Shown here in pieces: positions 33,770 to 45,404 of a stretch of 64,000 nt of DNA. The translations under genes and the position numbers were made by a program. This stretch comes from Sorex araneus (lineage: Eukaryota > Chordata > Mammalia > Eulipotyphla > Soricidae). Where the stretch lies: NCBI RefSeq assembly GCF_027595985.1, contig NC_073313.1, positions 219,792,066-219,856,065 of the forward strand. Reading direction: 5' to 3'. The first letter of the stretch is position 1. Each line of letters begins with the position of its first letter. The notes beneath the pieces were generated by a model that saw only the letters and a program-made list of their open reading frames with translations, was not told the DNA's origin and searched no databases.

Positions 33770-35250
33770 TTACATTGGATTGTCCTTGCTCCTCCCTCAG
33801 GAAGCTTAGGTTTATTGAGTTACTCCCAAAACAGTGCCCCTGAGGCATACCCAATTCCATTAAGCACTAATATTGCTACATTGCTTTTCTCTTTCCTTTG
33901 TCATTTTCATGGGTTAGCAACGTCCTTTTTGTATAGACACAGGAAGACAGTTGATACTATGCTTTTGGAATGGGGAGTTAATTGACTCCAAATAATATTT
34001 ACTCCTGGGAATCCATCATATTTATTTGACTTAAGCCTCAGTTGTCTTTACTTCATAAGACTCCTGAAAGAAGAGTCCCAACAAGGGGACTGGATGGACC
34101 TACGGCAAGCTATAAGCCACCCTAGCATCAAAAGGGAACAAGCTAAGTGCCATAAGTATAAGTTAAAATCATGGTCGTAGAACAAACTCTGCCATGACTC
34201 AAAAAGAAGTAACTGAATAAGGACCCTACTGGGGCTAAGAAAGACTAACCTGGCCTGAGGACTGTAGTCTGGGATATATAGTGAGATATCCCAGGAAAAG
34301 CCAACCTTTAAGCTTAATATATTGCTTACTGTGTTCATACAAAATGACTAGAAATATTGTAAGAAGTAAATTTAGTATGATCAGTTAAATGGATTACTAG
34401 CTGAGGCAAGGAGAAAGCAAAACAGCCTACCTGGAATCCCACCCTTGAGTACATTTCCTGGTAATCTGGAGTGTTGATCCCTCAGATGAGATCTTGTCCT
34501 TAAATTAATCTCCTAGAACTTCCCCTGAAGGAGTGGCTTTACCTGTTTGTTGTTATGACAATGTTCAATGCCCTCCCCCAACGTGTACTCCCACCTTTCA
34601 TGATTTCTATATTACTATGCTGTAAGGGACTGGAACAATAGCCCAGCGGGTAGGACATTTGCCTTGCACACAGCCGACCCAGGTTCTATTCCTCTGTCCC
34701 TCTCGGAGAGCCTGGCAAGCTACGGAGAATATCCCGCCCGCACAACAGAACCTGGCAAGCTACCCATGGCATATTTGATATGCCAAAAACAGTAACAAGT
34801 CTCACAATAGAGACGTTACTGGTGTCCACTCGAGCAAACTGATGAACAGGACTACAGTGCTATAGTGCTACAGTGCTATGCTGCAAGGGGAAAGAGCACT
34901 AGTTGAGGACTATGACAAGGATTAGAATAATGGAGCTATGATGACTGTGACTACAACCAAACTACTACTACAATTATGCTATAAGGGAGAGATCGGATTT
35001 TGTTGGGGAGGAGAGAGAAATAAACTGAGTACCAACCAGCCTGGGGCCCTATTTATCGGTTCCCCCAGTCCTTCATGTATTTGTGGCAGTGGGCCGGCCA
35101 GGGGAATGGCTCTTAGCCACCAAACTCTGGAGTCCCTCCTGCCCACACTTTCTTTGAAGCCACACCCAAATTATTGGCATCCAGCCAGAGGCACAACAGT
35201 TTTCCATAGGGTTAAACCAAGAAACATTCTCACCGGAGTGGATGAGAGTA
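33770..35250 (+). mobile_element. long LTR, copy interrupted by a composite SINE
   Basis: Aligns with 57,650-58,970 in the same orientation and with the complement of 60,474-61,550 (gttaattgactcc, taacctggcctgaggactgt, catacaaaatgactagaaat). The polyadenylation signal gaaataaactgag is near 35,019, followed by a U5-like part that also recurs at 61,935-62,110. Without the SINE it is about 1.2 kb, long for an LTR. No gag/pol region flanks it, so it is probably a solo LTR of an unidentified endogenous retrovirus. Confidence 0.65.
34629..34875 (+). mobile_element. composite SINE: tRNA head, RTE 5'-region body, RTE tail
   Basis: The most complete composite copy. The tRNA head is actggaacaatagcccagcg with A box (tagcccagcggg) and B box (aggttctattcc). 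The body is ccctctcggagagcctggca ... catggcatatttgatatgcc. The RTE-type tail is gagacgttactggtgtccac, then gagcaaactgatgaac, and it ends in repeats of acagtgctat. A 14-bp target duplication, ctatgctgtaaggg (34,615-34,628), recurs with one change at 34,876-34,889. It sits inside the LTR, so it is younger than that LTR. Confidence 0.9.
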
Positions 35251-35254
35251 CCTT

Positions 35255-35475
35255 AGTCACCACATTCCCACCAACACAGATTGTTCCCTGTATTTTTGAT
35301 ATGTGCCATTCTCACTGTTATCTGGTATTTTAATTGTCTTGATTTGGATGTCCCTAATAATAAGTTGTGATGATCATAATTTCATGTGCCTATTGGCCAT
35401 CTGTTGGTCTTCCTCAGAGAAGTCCCTGTTCGTTTGTTCTCTCCATTTTTTGATAGATTTTTTTGGAAATTTTTG
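35255..35475 (-). mobile_element. old L1 ORF2 3' part, antisense
   Basis: Resembles antisense L1 ORF2 between the knuckle and the RT end: accacattcccaccaacaca, atatgtgccattctcactgt, ttaattgtcttgatttggat, ttcatgtgcctattggccat. Confidence 0.6.
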
Positions 35476-37033
35476 AAGGAAAACTGAAATTTGTAAGATG
35501 GTAGAATTTTTCTTATTATTTAAACAGTATCAATATATGGATGCTAGGTATATTCATTAATTCAATGTCAGGATTCATTTCCAAGTATATAATGATATCA
35601 AGTCATCATAAAACTAAAATATTTCAAGAATTAAAGCCCAAAGTCACATATCAAATACAAAATTCAGTTATTAAGATAGAAATACCAAGTTATTGTACAA
35701 TTTCAAAGCTTTTACTGAGGAAAAGTTGAATAGTTGCAAAAAAGTATCCATAAAAATGACCGATTATAAAAAAAAGTCATTTAAACTAGGAATAAATGTA
35801 TAATAAGCAACAACAAACAACATAAATTAATGATGTAATAGCACAATTCTAGCAACTAGGCCTAGCTAGTTGTTATTCAAAGGGAAAGGAAAAATATAGA
35901 CAATTTCAGAAATAAAAAATCTAATGGGACTTACTATTTACAGACTATTCCACACACACAATTAGTAAGAGATGATATACCTCATAAAGATGTATGGTGA
36001 TCTTCATACATTAGGGAAAATGTCCTAAATAGCATGTGAAAAAACTATATAAATACATAAAATTATTTTTTACAAATAGGACTACTCATAATATGAGCTA
36101 CTAACTTAAATTATAATTAGTATTAATGAAAATGCATGATACATCAGTTGATAATGAATTATTCTTTGAGCTGAAACTAAAAGCCATGTAAATGGATTAA
36201 ATTACTAAATAAAACTATTAAATGACTTTTATAGCCTACTTACAAGAGTCTTGACTAAAATAAAACCAAATGAATTAAAACAATGACATATTTTAAAATA
36301 TAAAGGAACATACCTCAAAAGTAAGGTATCATCATAATATAAATATCGCATAAACTAGAATAAGAACTAGAGGTACAATAAGAATAAACTATGAAAGCAA
36401 CACAGTAAACATGAGAATAAAAAGGCATGAATTTCTGTATCAGACAACTTTTGCCTATATTATACTAGTAAATTATACTGATGTTATACAGTAAAGGTTT
36501 ATTTCTCACTCCCACAAAGTCCTAGGGAAATTTCATACATCTGCAAACTATTAGTCATTCATGTGAATAAAAAATACAGTCCCTTTCTGTACTGTGACTC
36601 AATCAACTCAACAGGCAGTTTTGTAGGTAGCCAAGTCAGAGAACAAATTTTCTGCATGGTGTCTCAGTACTTTAACAGTAATAATGACATATTCCAATTC
36701 TACTAATAGGCAATAGGCCAGATTTTGTCACAAGGTACAAGCCAATAGGTATTATAGAGAACATGATTGCTCAGTGAGCATTAAATACTTCTGTCGCAGT
36801 AACTAACAAAATATTGCTAAAATCATGATGCAAAATTAGACAATATTACAAAGTAAAAATGACCAAAAGTTATGAGCTTTAATTCATTTACATTGTAGGA
36901 GAGATAAAATGAAAAGAAAAAGTGTATGTTGTCCAAAGACATATGTTATATAGTTGAAATTATTTCTTTACATGCATAGCAAGTCCTTATTATAACAATT
37001 CATATAGTAATTTATGTAATATAGTAATATAGT
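35476..37033. other. unassigned AT-rich sequence
   Basis: About 1.55 kb, very AT-rich, with only short open frames. No gene or repeat recognised. Confidence 0.4.
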
Positions 37034-37102
37034 AATACAGAGAAAATTAACATGACCCCTGCACAAGGATGACAGGCAAACTCAAGAAGCTATCTATATT
37101 TT
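37034..37102 (+). pseudogene. U6 snRNA pseudogene, 5' truncated
   Basis: The sequence follows U6 snRNA from its internal part to its 3' end: atacagagaaaattaacatg, acccctgcacaaggatgaca, ggcaaactcaagaagc, then tctatatttttt. The first ~35 nt, including the conserved 5' stem, are missing, and there are several substitutions. No upstream snRNA promoter (PSE plus TATA at the right distance) is evident. It is a retrotransposed relic. Confidence 0.85.
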
Positions 37103-37192
37103 TTAAATACATCAAAGAAAAAACAATGTCTATGACATTGATTTCAATGGTGCCTTCAGTGACTCACATTCATTGGCATAAAAAAATTAAAA

Positions 37193-37345
37193 CAGGATGC
37201 TGGAGAGATCTTACAGACGGTAAGGATTTTGTCTTGCACACAGCAGACCTGGGTTTGATCCTTGGCACCCTATATGCTCCCCCAAGCCCAAACAGGAGAG
37301 TGCAGAGCCAGGCGTAAACCCTGAGCACATCCAGGTTTGGACAAA
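37193..37345 (+). mobile_element. tRNA-derived Sorex-type SINE, diverged
   Basis: Head ggatgctggagagatcttac, B-box region tgggtttgatccttgg, then gagagtgcagagccaggcgt and end ccaggtttgg. Its A-rich tail opens into the GGAA array. Confidence 0.8.
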
Positions 37346-37713
37346 GAAAAGAAAGGAAAAGAAAGAAAAGAGAGGGAGGGAGGGAAAGAGGGGAGGAGGA
37401 AGGAAGGAAGGAAGGAAGGAAGGAAGGAAGGAAGGAAGGAAGGAAGGAAGGAAGGAAGGAAGGAAGGAAGGAAGGAAGGAAGGAAGGAAGGAAGGAAGGA
37501 AGGAAGGAAGGAAGGAAGGAAGGAAAAAGGGAGGGAGGGAGGGAGGAAGGAAGGAAGGAAGGAAGGAAGGAAGGAAGGAAGGAAGGAAGGAAGGAAGGAA
37601 GGAAGGAAGGAAGGAAGGAAGGAAGGAAGGAAGGAAGGAAGGAAGGAAGGAAGGAAAAAAATAGGGAGGGAGGGAGGGAGGGAGGGAGGGAGGGAGGGAG
37701 GGAGGGAGGGAGG
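37346..37713 (+). repeat. 370-bp homopurine array (GGAA)n / (GGGA)n
   Basis: Two long GGAA tracts (about 37,398-37,523 and 37,543-37,655, roughly 30 and 28 units) are separated by a short GGGA block and followed by about 12 GGGA units (37,664-37,713). One strand is purine except for a single T near 37,663. Its translated frames are artefacts. Confidence 0.95.
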
Positions 37714-37789
37714 GACAAGTCTCCCAATGGAGACGTTAAGGGTGCCCTCTTGAGCAAATCGATGAACAATGGGAAGACAGTGCTATAGT
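37714..37789 (+). mobile_element. RTE-type 3' tail fragment
   Basis: Reads acaagtctcccaatggagac, then gttaagggtgccctcttgag, then caaatcgatgaacaatggga and agacagtgctatag. These are the last ~75 bp of the composite SINE/RTE family, on the far side of the purine array. Confidence 0.75.
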
Positions 37790-38150
37790 ATATATACCAG
37801 AGTTTCTTTAACAAATCATATGCAATGAATATAGGAGTGCAAATATCTTTTCAAAATAGTGTTTTGGTGCCCTGGGAGTTGATGCCAAGAAGTGAGGTTG
37901 CTGGATCCTATGGACGTTCAGTTCTTAGTTTTTGGAGAAATTTTCATTGGGTTTTTCAATAAGGGTTGAAGAGATTGACATTCCCACCAGTAGTGTATGA
38001 ACGTAACTCATTCCCTACAACCACACCAACATAGGTTCTTTTTATGTGCGTCACTCTCTGATACATTATTGTTTGGACCTGCATTTCCTGATTAGTGATG
38101 CAGAGAAATTTTTGATGTACTATCGACCATGCACCTGTCTTTTAAAAAGT
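37790..38150 (-). mobile_element. old L1 ORF2 3' part, antisense
   Basis: Antisense L1 phrases in order: accagagtttctttaacaaa, gcaatgaatataggagtgca, ggttgctggatcctatggac, attcccaccagtagtgtatg, and gatttcctgattagtgatg-like sequence. Diverged. Confidence 0.65.
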
Positions 38151-39237
38151 GAAAGACAACATTGGAAAAAGTTAGATGAGTATATTAGATGTGTGTCTTT
38201 ATTTAGACACCTCCCCCAACACACCCACACACACATACAGTGAGCCAGAAATAGCATCTTGACTGCATTCTATTTCAAGGTGATTCTTTTTCTATGTGTG
38301 AGGCAGAAACTAGAAAATAACCTGAAATGAAAGGCACATTCAAGAACTGGTTACATTATGGACACTTTAGACCCCCTGAGAACCGTGTGAAACATGTTTC
38401 ACAGTTGTCCCACTGGTAAATGGGAAGGCTGAATCATTCATCCACTGACTTTTGTCTCCTGCTGGCAAAGGCTCTCACCAGCTCCTCTAGGTTGCTGCAG
38501 TGCTTGGCAAGCCTCCAAGGTAGCAGAAAAAATTCCTCAAACAGTGAAGCAGGGAGAAGCAGATGCTTAGTATGCAAAACAGTTAGTGTACCAGAAATCC
38601 CTACTACAGTTGCATGTAGCTCAAAACCTGCATGAAAAAATATGGGGTGGGACACAAGGAACATCTGCTACAATGGGTATGCTTTGTCTTTGAAACATTT
38701 GTGTTTGTTACTTCACTTTCACTACAAAAGGCAAAAGGAGAAAATGTCAGTCAGTGTTTGTTTTGCAGCAGACACCATCTCAGCCTAAGCAATGGTGGTA
38801 ACACTCCTCAGGCTCCTTCCTCAGGAACCATTCTATAGAATCACTCTATAGAATCAGAGAATTCCAGTTTTACTATAAGTGGTATCTTAGATTTCATGTA
38901 TTTTGGCTGATTAGCTTTTCAGGAGAGTTTGGGAATGGTCAAGAATTGCTCCATACAAACTAATGGTAATTGCTTATTCACTTAGGTCATTTTGGTTTTT
39001 GAGCCAAAAACCAGTATATTCATTGAATATCCAACATTCAGATAGCAGGGAAAACTTGAATTCGATGAGATGTGCAGCAGTAGAAGATAAATCCTCGATC
39101 TTAGTGGCTGAAATTTAATGAAACTGTATTTCTCACATGCAATTTAATTAATAGGACACCAGAACTGAGACAGGGTGCAAATAGGTGTGTTATTTTAGCC
39201 AGTTGAAAGGCTCTGACATTCAAACATATGGTTTCTA
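38151..39237. other. unassigned sequence
   Basis: About 1.1 kb with short open frames on both strands. None has a recognisable domain or splice context. Possibly unique DNA. Confidence 0.4.
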
Positions 39238-39252
39238 AAGATAATTTTTCTG

Positions 39253-39420
39253 GGGCTGGAGCAATAGTACAGCGGGTAGGGAGTTTGCATGTGGCCAACC
39301 CTGGTTCAATTCCCAGCATCCCATTTGGTCCCCCGAGCACCGCCAGGAGTGATTCCTGAGTGCAGAGCCATGAGTCAGCCCTGAGCATTGCCAGGTGTGA
39401 CCCAAAAGCCAAAAAAAAAA
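39253..39420 (+). mobile_element. tRNA-derived Sorex-type SINE with perfect target duplication
   Basis: A young-looking copy: head ggctggagcaatagtacagc, B box (ggttcaattcc), core catttggtcccccgagcacc, end ccaggtgtgaccc and poly-A. The 15-bp direct repeat aagataatttttctg at 39,238-39,252 and 39,421-39,435 is exact, indicating a recent insertion. Confidence 0.95.
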
Positions 39421-39769
39421 AAGATAATTTTTCTGAGTAAGCAAAAAAAAAAAATCTCGCAGGTAGAAAGAATAGCAAAATGAGTAAAAGAAATTTAAAT
39501 GTAAGACTACAAGGCTACATCAAAATACATATGGGGGTTAGGGTGGGCTAGAAAATGTATTCTGGTTACATATACACAAGAAAGTAAATACATTGGTTAA
39601 ACAACTGGCAATCTCTGGTTAAGTTGGAAGCTGTTAATTCTATCAGGAATGCTCCAGAAAAACTTGAAAGCATAGCTAAACTTTAGGTTAAATGTTGAAG
39701 GATAGTAACATTTATTTTACCACATTTTACAAACTGTTCTTTTGTGCATTTTATTCTCATCCAAATTTT

Positions 39770-40680
39770 ATTTTTTTCAATTTATTTGAACACCATGGTC
39801 TATGAAGTTGTTCATGATGATGTGTTACAGGTATTCGATATTCCAACACCAATCCCACCGCCACTGTCACCTTCCCTCCACTATTGACTCTATTTTCCCA
39901 GCCAGTCCTCAAACCTGCCCCCAAGGCAGACACACAATCATTTATTTTACATTGCTTATTACACAAAATAGCTAACAAAATTATCAAAAAAATATTCAGT
40001 AAAAGAAACTTTGTGAAAATTGTTGTATCTCACCATGGGGACAGTAAGTTCTTATCTGAGGATTTACTAAGATTTTGTTGCAAATTAAGCCTCTGTGTTA
40101 ATTTTTTGTTGGATGACATTAGTTGGCTTCTATGTTACATCCCCATCCAATCCATGTGTTCCTCTTGTGATGTTAGTACTGTAAAGTTTGGAGATGTTGC
40201 ACAGTTATGAATGTGGCCACATGCTCCAGAAAATCTGGAATTTTTAATTGGACAGTGAACTGGAAGCGTGGCAGCAGCTCTTTCCATGTGATTGTGGCTG
40301 CCTGGGATTTGGTAGGACAGGAACTTGGCCTGACCCACTCCAAGATTACTCTGGAGGTCTCAGACAAGATTAAGTGTCTGAGAAATTTTTGCAGCTATTT
40401 GATCTCTTTCAATATGTATTCAAGTCTTTGGAACAGGACCGGTAGATACGTTTACAAGGCAGTGGCAATGAAATGTGGTGTGTCACCATTTATAATACTT
40501 TTAATGACTGCTGGACTTATAGGTTGTTCTAACACAATACCCAAGACCAGAATGTCTACTTCCACCTGTCATGGTGAACTTAATGTGTCATTTGACTGGA
40601 CCACAAGGAGGTCATATATTTGGTTAGACATGGTTTGGTGTATCTGTGATGTTTTTAGGTGATCTGTCAATGAAATTAAT
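39770..40680 (-). mobile_element. old L1/HAL1-type LINE, antisense
   Basis: The left end mirrors the old tail family (tgaacaccatggtctatgaa, gatattccaacaccaatccc, ccgccactgtcaccttccct). The rest shares scattered phrases with 33,310-33,600. An open stretch on the plus strand (40,207-40,662) is not backed by any recognised domain. Confidence 0.4.
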
Positions 40681-40711
40681 GTTCTCATCCAGAGTCATGG
40701 AGAGAGCTCAA

Positions 40712-40932
40712 AGGGCTGGAGCATGTGAAAAAAACCACAGTCAGTCCCTTGCAACTCATGGCCTCCTAAACAACCAATGGCCCTGGTGATCTCCAGTATC
40801 ATTGGGTACATCCCTCAAGACTCCCAGCACCACAGGGTTTAAGAAGCATGGCACTGCTGGGCATAAGCACTGAACTTTCTATCCTGATTGCCTGGTATCA
40901 CTAGGAATGTTGTCTCTCACAAAAAAAAAAAA
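40712..40932 (+). mobile_element. possible old SINE-like element with poly-A
   Basis: Begins aaagggctggagcatgtgaa, has no clear A/B boxes, and ends tatcactaggaatgttgtct followed by ctcac and A12. The start resembles the Sorex SINE head, but the middle does not. Confidence 0.4.
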
Positions 40933-40965
40933 CATCGCATCTATACTGTTAAGAACATATTATCC

Positions 40966-41826
40966 AAATTGTGGCTATTGTAAACAGTGCTGCAATGAAC
41001 ATATAAATTCAGATGTCATTTCTACTATACCTTTTTGCCTCTCCGGGATATATTCCCAGGAGTGGTATTGCTGGGTCAAATGGGAGCTCAATTTCTAATT
41101 TTTTGAGAATCGTTCATATTGTTTTCCAAAAGGACTAAACCAGCATTAAGGAGAGTCCCTTTCTCCCCACAACCACGCTAACGCCGGTTGCTTTTGTTTC
41201 AAAAACAGATGACTGGTTAAAGAAACTTTGGTACATCTACACAATGGAATACTATGCAGCTGTTAGAAAAGATGAAGTCATGAAATTTGCATATAAGTGG
41301 ATCAACATGGAAAGTATCATGTTGAGTGAAATGAGTCAGCGAGAAAGAGACAGACATAGAAAGATCACACTCATATGTGGATTATGAAGTAGCAGAATGG
41401 GACACTAACACCCAAGAGTAGTAGAGATAAGAACCAGGTCTTCCCCACAGCTTGGAAACTGGCCTCACATGCTGGGGGAAAAGGCAGCAGAGACAGAGAA
41501 GGGAACACCTAGTAGAGAATGTTGGGAGGACCCACTCGGGTTTAAAGCTGCGTACCAAAAGTAGACTATAGACCAAACATGATGGCCACTTAATACCTCT
41601 ATTGCAAACTACAACATCCAACAGGAGAGAGAACAAAAGGGAACGCCTTGCCACAGAGACAGGATGGGGCGGTGGGTCTTGGGATGGGGCTAGTGGCAGG
41701 GATAATGGGATCATTGGTGGAGGAGAATGGGCACTAGTGGAGCGGTGTAAACTAAATACAAACATGAAAGTTCATAAGTTTGTAACTGTACCCCACGGTG
41801 ATTCACTAATTAATTTTTTTTAAAAA
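40966..41826 (+). mobile_element. L1 insertion with 5' inversion (twin priming)
   Basis: 40,966-41,203 is antisense L1 ORF2 (knuckle region to the TIARI block). 41,204-41,826 is the sense continuation from aacagatgactggttaaaga through the 3' UTR. The flanks carry similar direct repeats: aagaacatattatcc at 40,951-40,965 and aagaacattatcc at 41,827-41,839 (a 2-bp indel). It is a smaller version of the structure at 15.4-17.0 kb. Confidence 0.8.
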
Positions 41827-41839
41827 AAGAACATTATCC

Positions 41840-43296
41840 TTCCTAATGTTCATGGGTCACATCCAATCCTCTGAAGGACTGTCTTCTTTCTATCTTAAAA
41901 CTGAGAAATCAGTTTTGAATCCTTTGAACTCTAATTGTAATTTACATCATTAGCTCAAATACTATTTTTCAGATCTTCACACTCATAGTAGAACTGTCTC
42001 ATTAGCGCTTGTGTGTCTCCACCTTGCTTATTGCAGATCCTAGAGATCTCAGACTCCAGGAATCAAATGAAGCATTTTTTTAATAGTAAATGTCTTTTAT
42101 GTATATCTCCTACCTGTTTTATTTCTCTGGAAAACCCAGACTAATACAGAAAGGTAAAATTAGTCATGGAATTAAGAAGGAAAACTATTATTTTAAGCAA
42201 AACAAACATGTTCTAGGGAGCTGCCCAGATAAGATTCGGAGCTACTGCACGTGAAATGGACCCTCTGCTCCTTAAAGATTATGATACAAGAGGTCTTCTA
42301 ACCCATTTTTGTACCCATAGTGGCTTCTTACAGAAATGCATATAGACTGTGAACTGAGCTAAAATATCAGAAATCCAAAACCTCATAGAGCTCATAGAGT
42401 CTTCATTCTCAGCAATGGAAAGCACATTATTAAATGATGCCTTTTCAAAAAAAAAAAAAACATGTTCTAGGGAACAGAGTAGAACAACACTCCAAGAACT
42501 AAATTAAATTTGCTATGACAGGCCTACAGTAAATGCATGTTTATGAAAAAAAATCTTCAAACTTGGACAGAAATGAGACAGCAAGTTTTCTGACTTTAAA
42601 CAAAGTCATGAAGGCATACAATGGCTTTTTTAATACCCCCTTAACACATGTACATACACACACATATGCACAAAAAGGTTTTATAAGAGCAAAAGGATTT
42701 TCTGCTAAATATTATTAAATATCAAATGCCTTAAGTTTTTCAGGACATGTAACAAGATAAGATGAAGCATTTAGGCAAAAGTTTATAGTCTTGAAATCAG
42801 GCATATCTGAGTAAATTTATGACAAGAATAAGATGGTTAATGGGTAAAATTTCTAGCACAAATTATATTCATTCAAAGAAAAAATTATCTCCATTATGGA
42901 CAACAAAATTAATAGGAAGCATAAATTTTTTAAAGCATTAGAAAAGCATTAATTGATGCCTTTGCATTCGAAAACTGCTGTGTATTGCTAATAACCTTTA
43001 TTGTTAATACCCTTTATGAATGAAAGCAATAGTAAACAAATTTGGAATTTATAATAAAATAACTCAAAAAGAATAATTCTTGCCCATGCACTAGCTGGGT
43101 ATATAACAACTGGGTTTTAAAAAAAATATGCAGCAAAACACTTTAAGAAGATACTAACACAGAGCACCAATCTTAATATTGAGAAGTTTTATAATCCACA
43201 ATAAAACATAGTAACACATGAGTGTGTAAATTCACTGATTTTAAAATAATTTGGCTCTGCATTAGCCATCTGTCTATTGTTTACATCAGATATACA
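41840..43296. other. unassigned AT-rich sequence
   Basis: About 1.45 kb. The end of an old mammalian repeat may be present near 42,100-42,135 (ttctctggaaaacccagact), but I cannot name it. Confidence 0.4.
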
Positions 43297-43460
43297 TTTT
43301 TAGGTGTGGGCACGCTCTGTAGTGTCCAAGGCTTACTCCTGGCTCTGCACTCAGGAATGACTCCTGGAGGGGTTCAGGTGTCTATATGTGGTGCAAGGAA
43401 TCCAACCTGGGTGGGCCACATACAAGACAAGTGCTCTGCTTCTATGCTAGTTCTCCAGAC
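43297..43460 (-). mobile_element. tRNA-derived Sorex-type SINE, antisense
   Basis: Complement of the SINE: ggcttactcctggctctgca and ctcaggaatgactcctgg (body), then aaggaatccaacctgggtgg (B-box area) and gctagttctccagac (head). Confidence 0.8.
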
Positions 43461-43568
43461 AATGATACGTTTGTAAAATGTATTGTTGGCCTTTAACTTA
43501 GAAATTTGAATTTTATCAATAGGTGAAATATATTCATGCCTTCTTATAATTCCCCATATGGAAAAATT

Positions 43569-44994
43569 GCGAGTTACCATGTTGACCAAGCCCATGCATG
43601 GTAAATCGCAGTTCCAGAAGGCCAAATCTAAACGCTGGACATGGAAGTCCCCTGGTGGACAATTCCACAATGAAACTGACCACATCATATTCAATCAACA
43701 GTTTTGCCTGACAAATGTCACTGTTGTTCCACAATTCCAAACGGAATCAGACCACCATCTCCTTCATGAGAAATTCTACTTCACGGAGTGGGGAGAAAGG
43801 GCTACAAAGTTTAAGAAGAGAACTACCAGAATGACCACCAACTGGGAGCTCTTTGGCACAACTGCAGCAATATGGGAAGATGCCAACGTTGACAACATTG
43901 ACGAGGAAAACAATCAACTGGTTCAGTACCTCCATGATTGTGCAAGGAATGCAAAGAGAGAGAAAGCCACAAAAAGTCACCTGTCTTCAGAAACTCTCAA
44001 GTTCATTCGCCAACATGGTATGGCGGGAGCCTGAGGCAATCACAAGCTAATGTTCGAGCTCGCAAAGTTGTGCAGAGATGCTATAAAGAAAGACCTCAAA
44101 GAGAGAAGAGCGGCAGTGTTGGCCAATGCAGTAGAAGCTGAGGAAAGTATTCGCAACACCCACCTGTCCTTCGCCAATTATAAGACCAAGGTAACTGCCC
44201 TCTGACATCCTGTTGGATCTGTCACATCTCCAGAAGGGCAATGGAAAAGGTTATCCATGACTTCTACTTGTATTTCTTTGACAGCCATGTCCACATGCCC
44301 ACATACCAAATTCTGCAGGATGGATATGTCATTCCCAGCATTCTCCCTTCTGAAATCCGACATGCATTTCATCAGTAAAGATGCATACAGTATCTCGTCC
44401 AGACAAGGTCAGACCCAAACACCTGAAGAACCTGCCACCAGTACTCATCAATATACTGGCTCAGCTCTTCACACCCTATCTGTCTGAATGCAAGGTTCCA
44501 TCCTAATGGAAGACCAGCAGGACCATCCTGTTCTGCAAGAAGGGAGACATCCATGACATCAGCAACTATCGCCCATCTGCCTGTTGTCCATCGTCTACAA
44601 GTTCTTCACTTGAGTCATCCTGAATAGGATTGGCAGAACACTAGATGGACAAGCATGCGAGCAAGCTGGGTTCTGAAAAGGATTCAATACAAACGACAAT
44701 ATCCACATGGTGACCAAGCTCATTGGGATTTCGCGAGAGTTCAAGATGCTGCTCTAACATTCATTGATTTAAAGAAGGCCTTTGATTCTGTTGAGACTAA
44801 AGCGGTCATCCAAGCCACAGCCAAACAGGGTATTCAAACTCAATACATCAGGATCCTTCATGAGCTCTATTATGGATTCACCACCAGGATCTCACCGTTC
44901 TACAAAGAAGTGATCATCGACATAGAGAGAGGGGTTCAGCAGGGTGACACCATTTCACCAAAACTCTTCAGTGCTACCCTCAAGAACATGATGC
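43569..44994 (+). mobile_element. RTE-clade retrotransposon, copy B, left part
   Basis: 5'-truncated inside the endonuclease domain. It continues to 44,994 and resumes at 50,510 after a 5.5-kb L1. A possible 11-bp target duplication for the RTE itself is atggaaaaatt at 43,558-43,568 and atgaaaaaatt at 51,405-51,415 (one change). Without the L1 the copy is about 2.3 kb. Confidence 0.85.
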
Positions 44995-45000
44995 AGAACC
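43569..45000 (+). pseudogene. RTE endonuclease-reverse transcriptase pseudogene (copy B, N-terminal part)
   Basis: The open part to 44,034 covers the second half of the APE endonuclease with DHII and the catalytic S-D-H (43,747-43,755). A conserved linker follows (TKFKKRTTRMTTNWELFGTT, NNQLVQYLHDCARNAKREK). Later frames show the RT entry (PKHLKNLPPVLINIL near 44,410), motif A FIDLKKAFDSV (44,759-44,790) and motif B GVQQGDTISPKLFSATLKN (near 44,930-44,985). The frame is cut by the L1 at 44,994. Between 44,035 and 44,655 stops and frameshifts are common. Confidence 0.85.
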
Positions 45001-45404
45001 CCCACCCCCCTACGCCGCGTGGAAGATGCCTCTCCACTCCTCTGTAATGCCCGAACTGTCCATCAGTCCTTTAACTGATGCGAACTTCACAAAATCTGTC
45101 AGTGAACAATAGAATCTACACAAACTCCTTGTCCAAGCAGCATAGCCTTAAGTCATCACTAGAGGCCCCACACAAACCAAGAGGAGTGCCTGATTGTAAG
45201 GAAGTATTCTAGAATTGGAATAAGACTGCCATCATCAACTTAGTACGAACAGAATCCCCCCTGCAGAAAGAGGGAACAGGGATAGACAACTAAAAGGTTC
45301 CAACTCTAGACTTCCATAACAATATGAAGAAACAGTGAAAATCCCCTCCATGAAGAAAAGATGAAGAAAAGATTCCAGAAATCTCCACAGGGTATACCCA
45401 CATA

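Noticed and set aside
37170-37814. Open frame of 214 codons (minus strand) and 138 codons (plus strand) across the GGAA array
   Set aside because: The peptides are pure translations of tetranucleotide repeats (LPSF and RKEG patterns), with no domain or conserved start.
40207-40662. 151-codon open frame on the plus strand
   Set aside because: It lies antisense in what looks like an old LINE; no recognised domain, and the peptide is not similar to any family I know.
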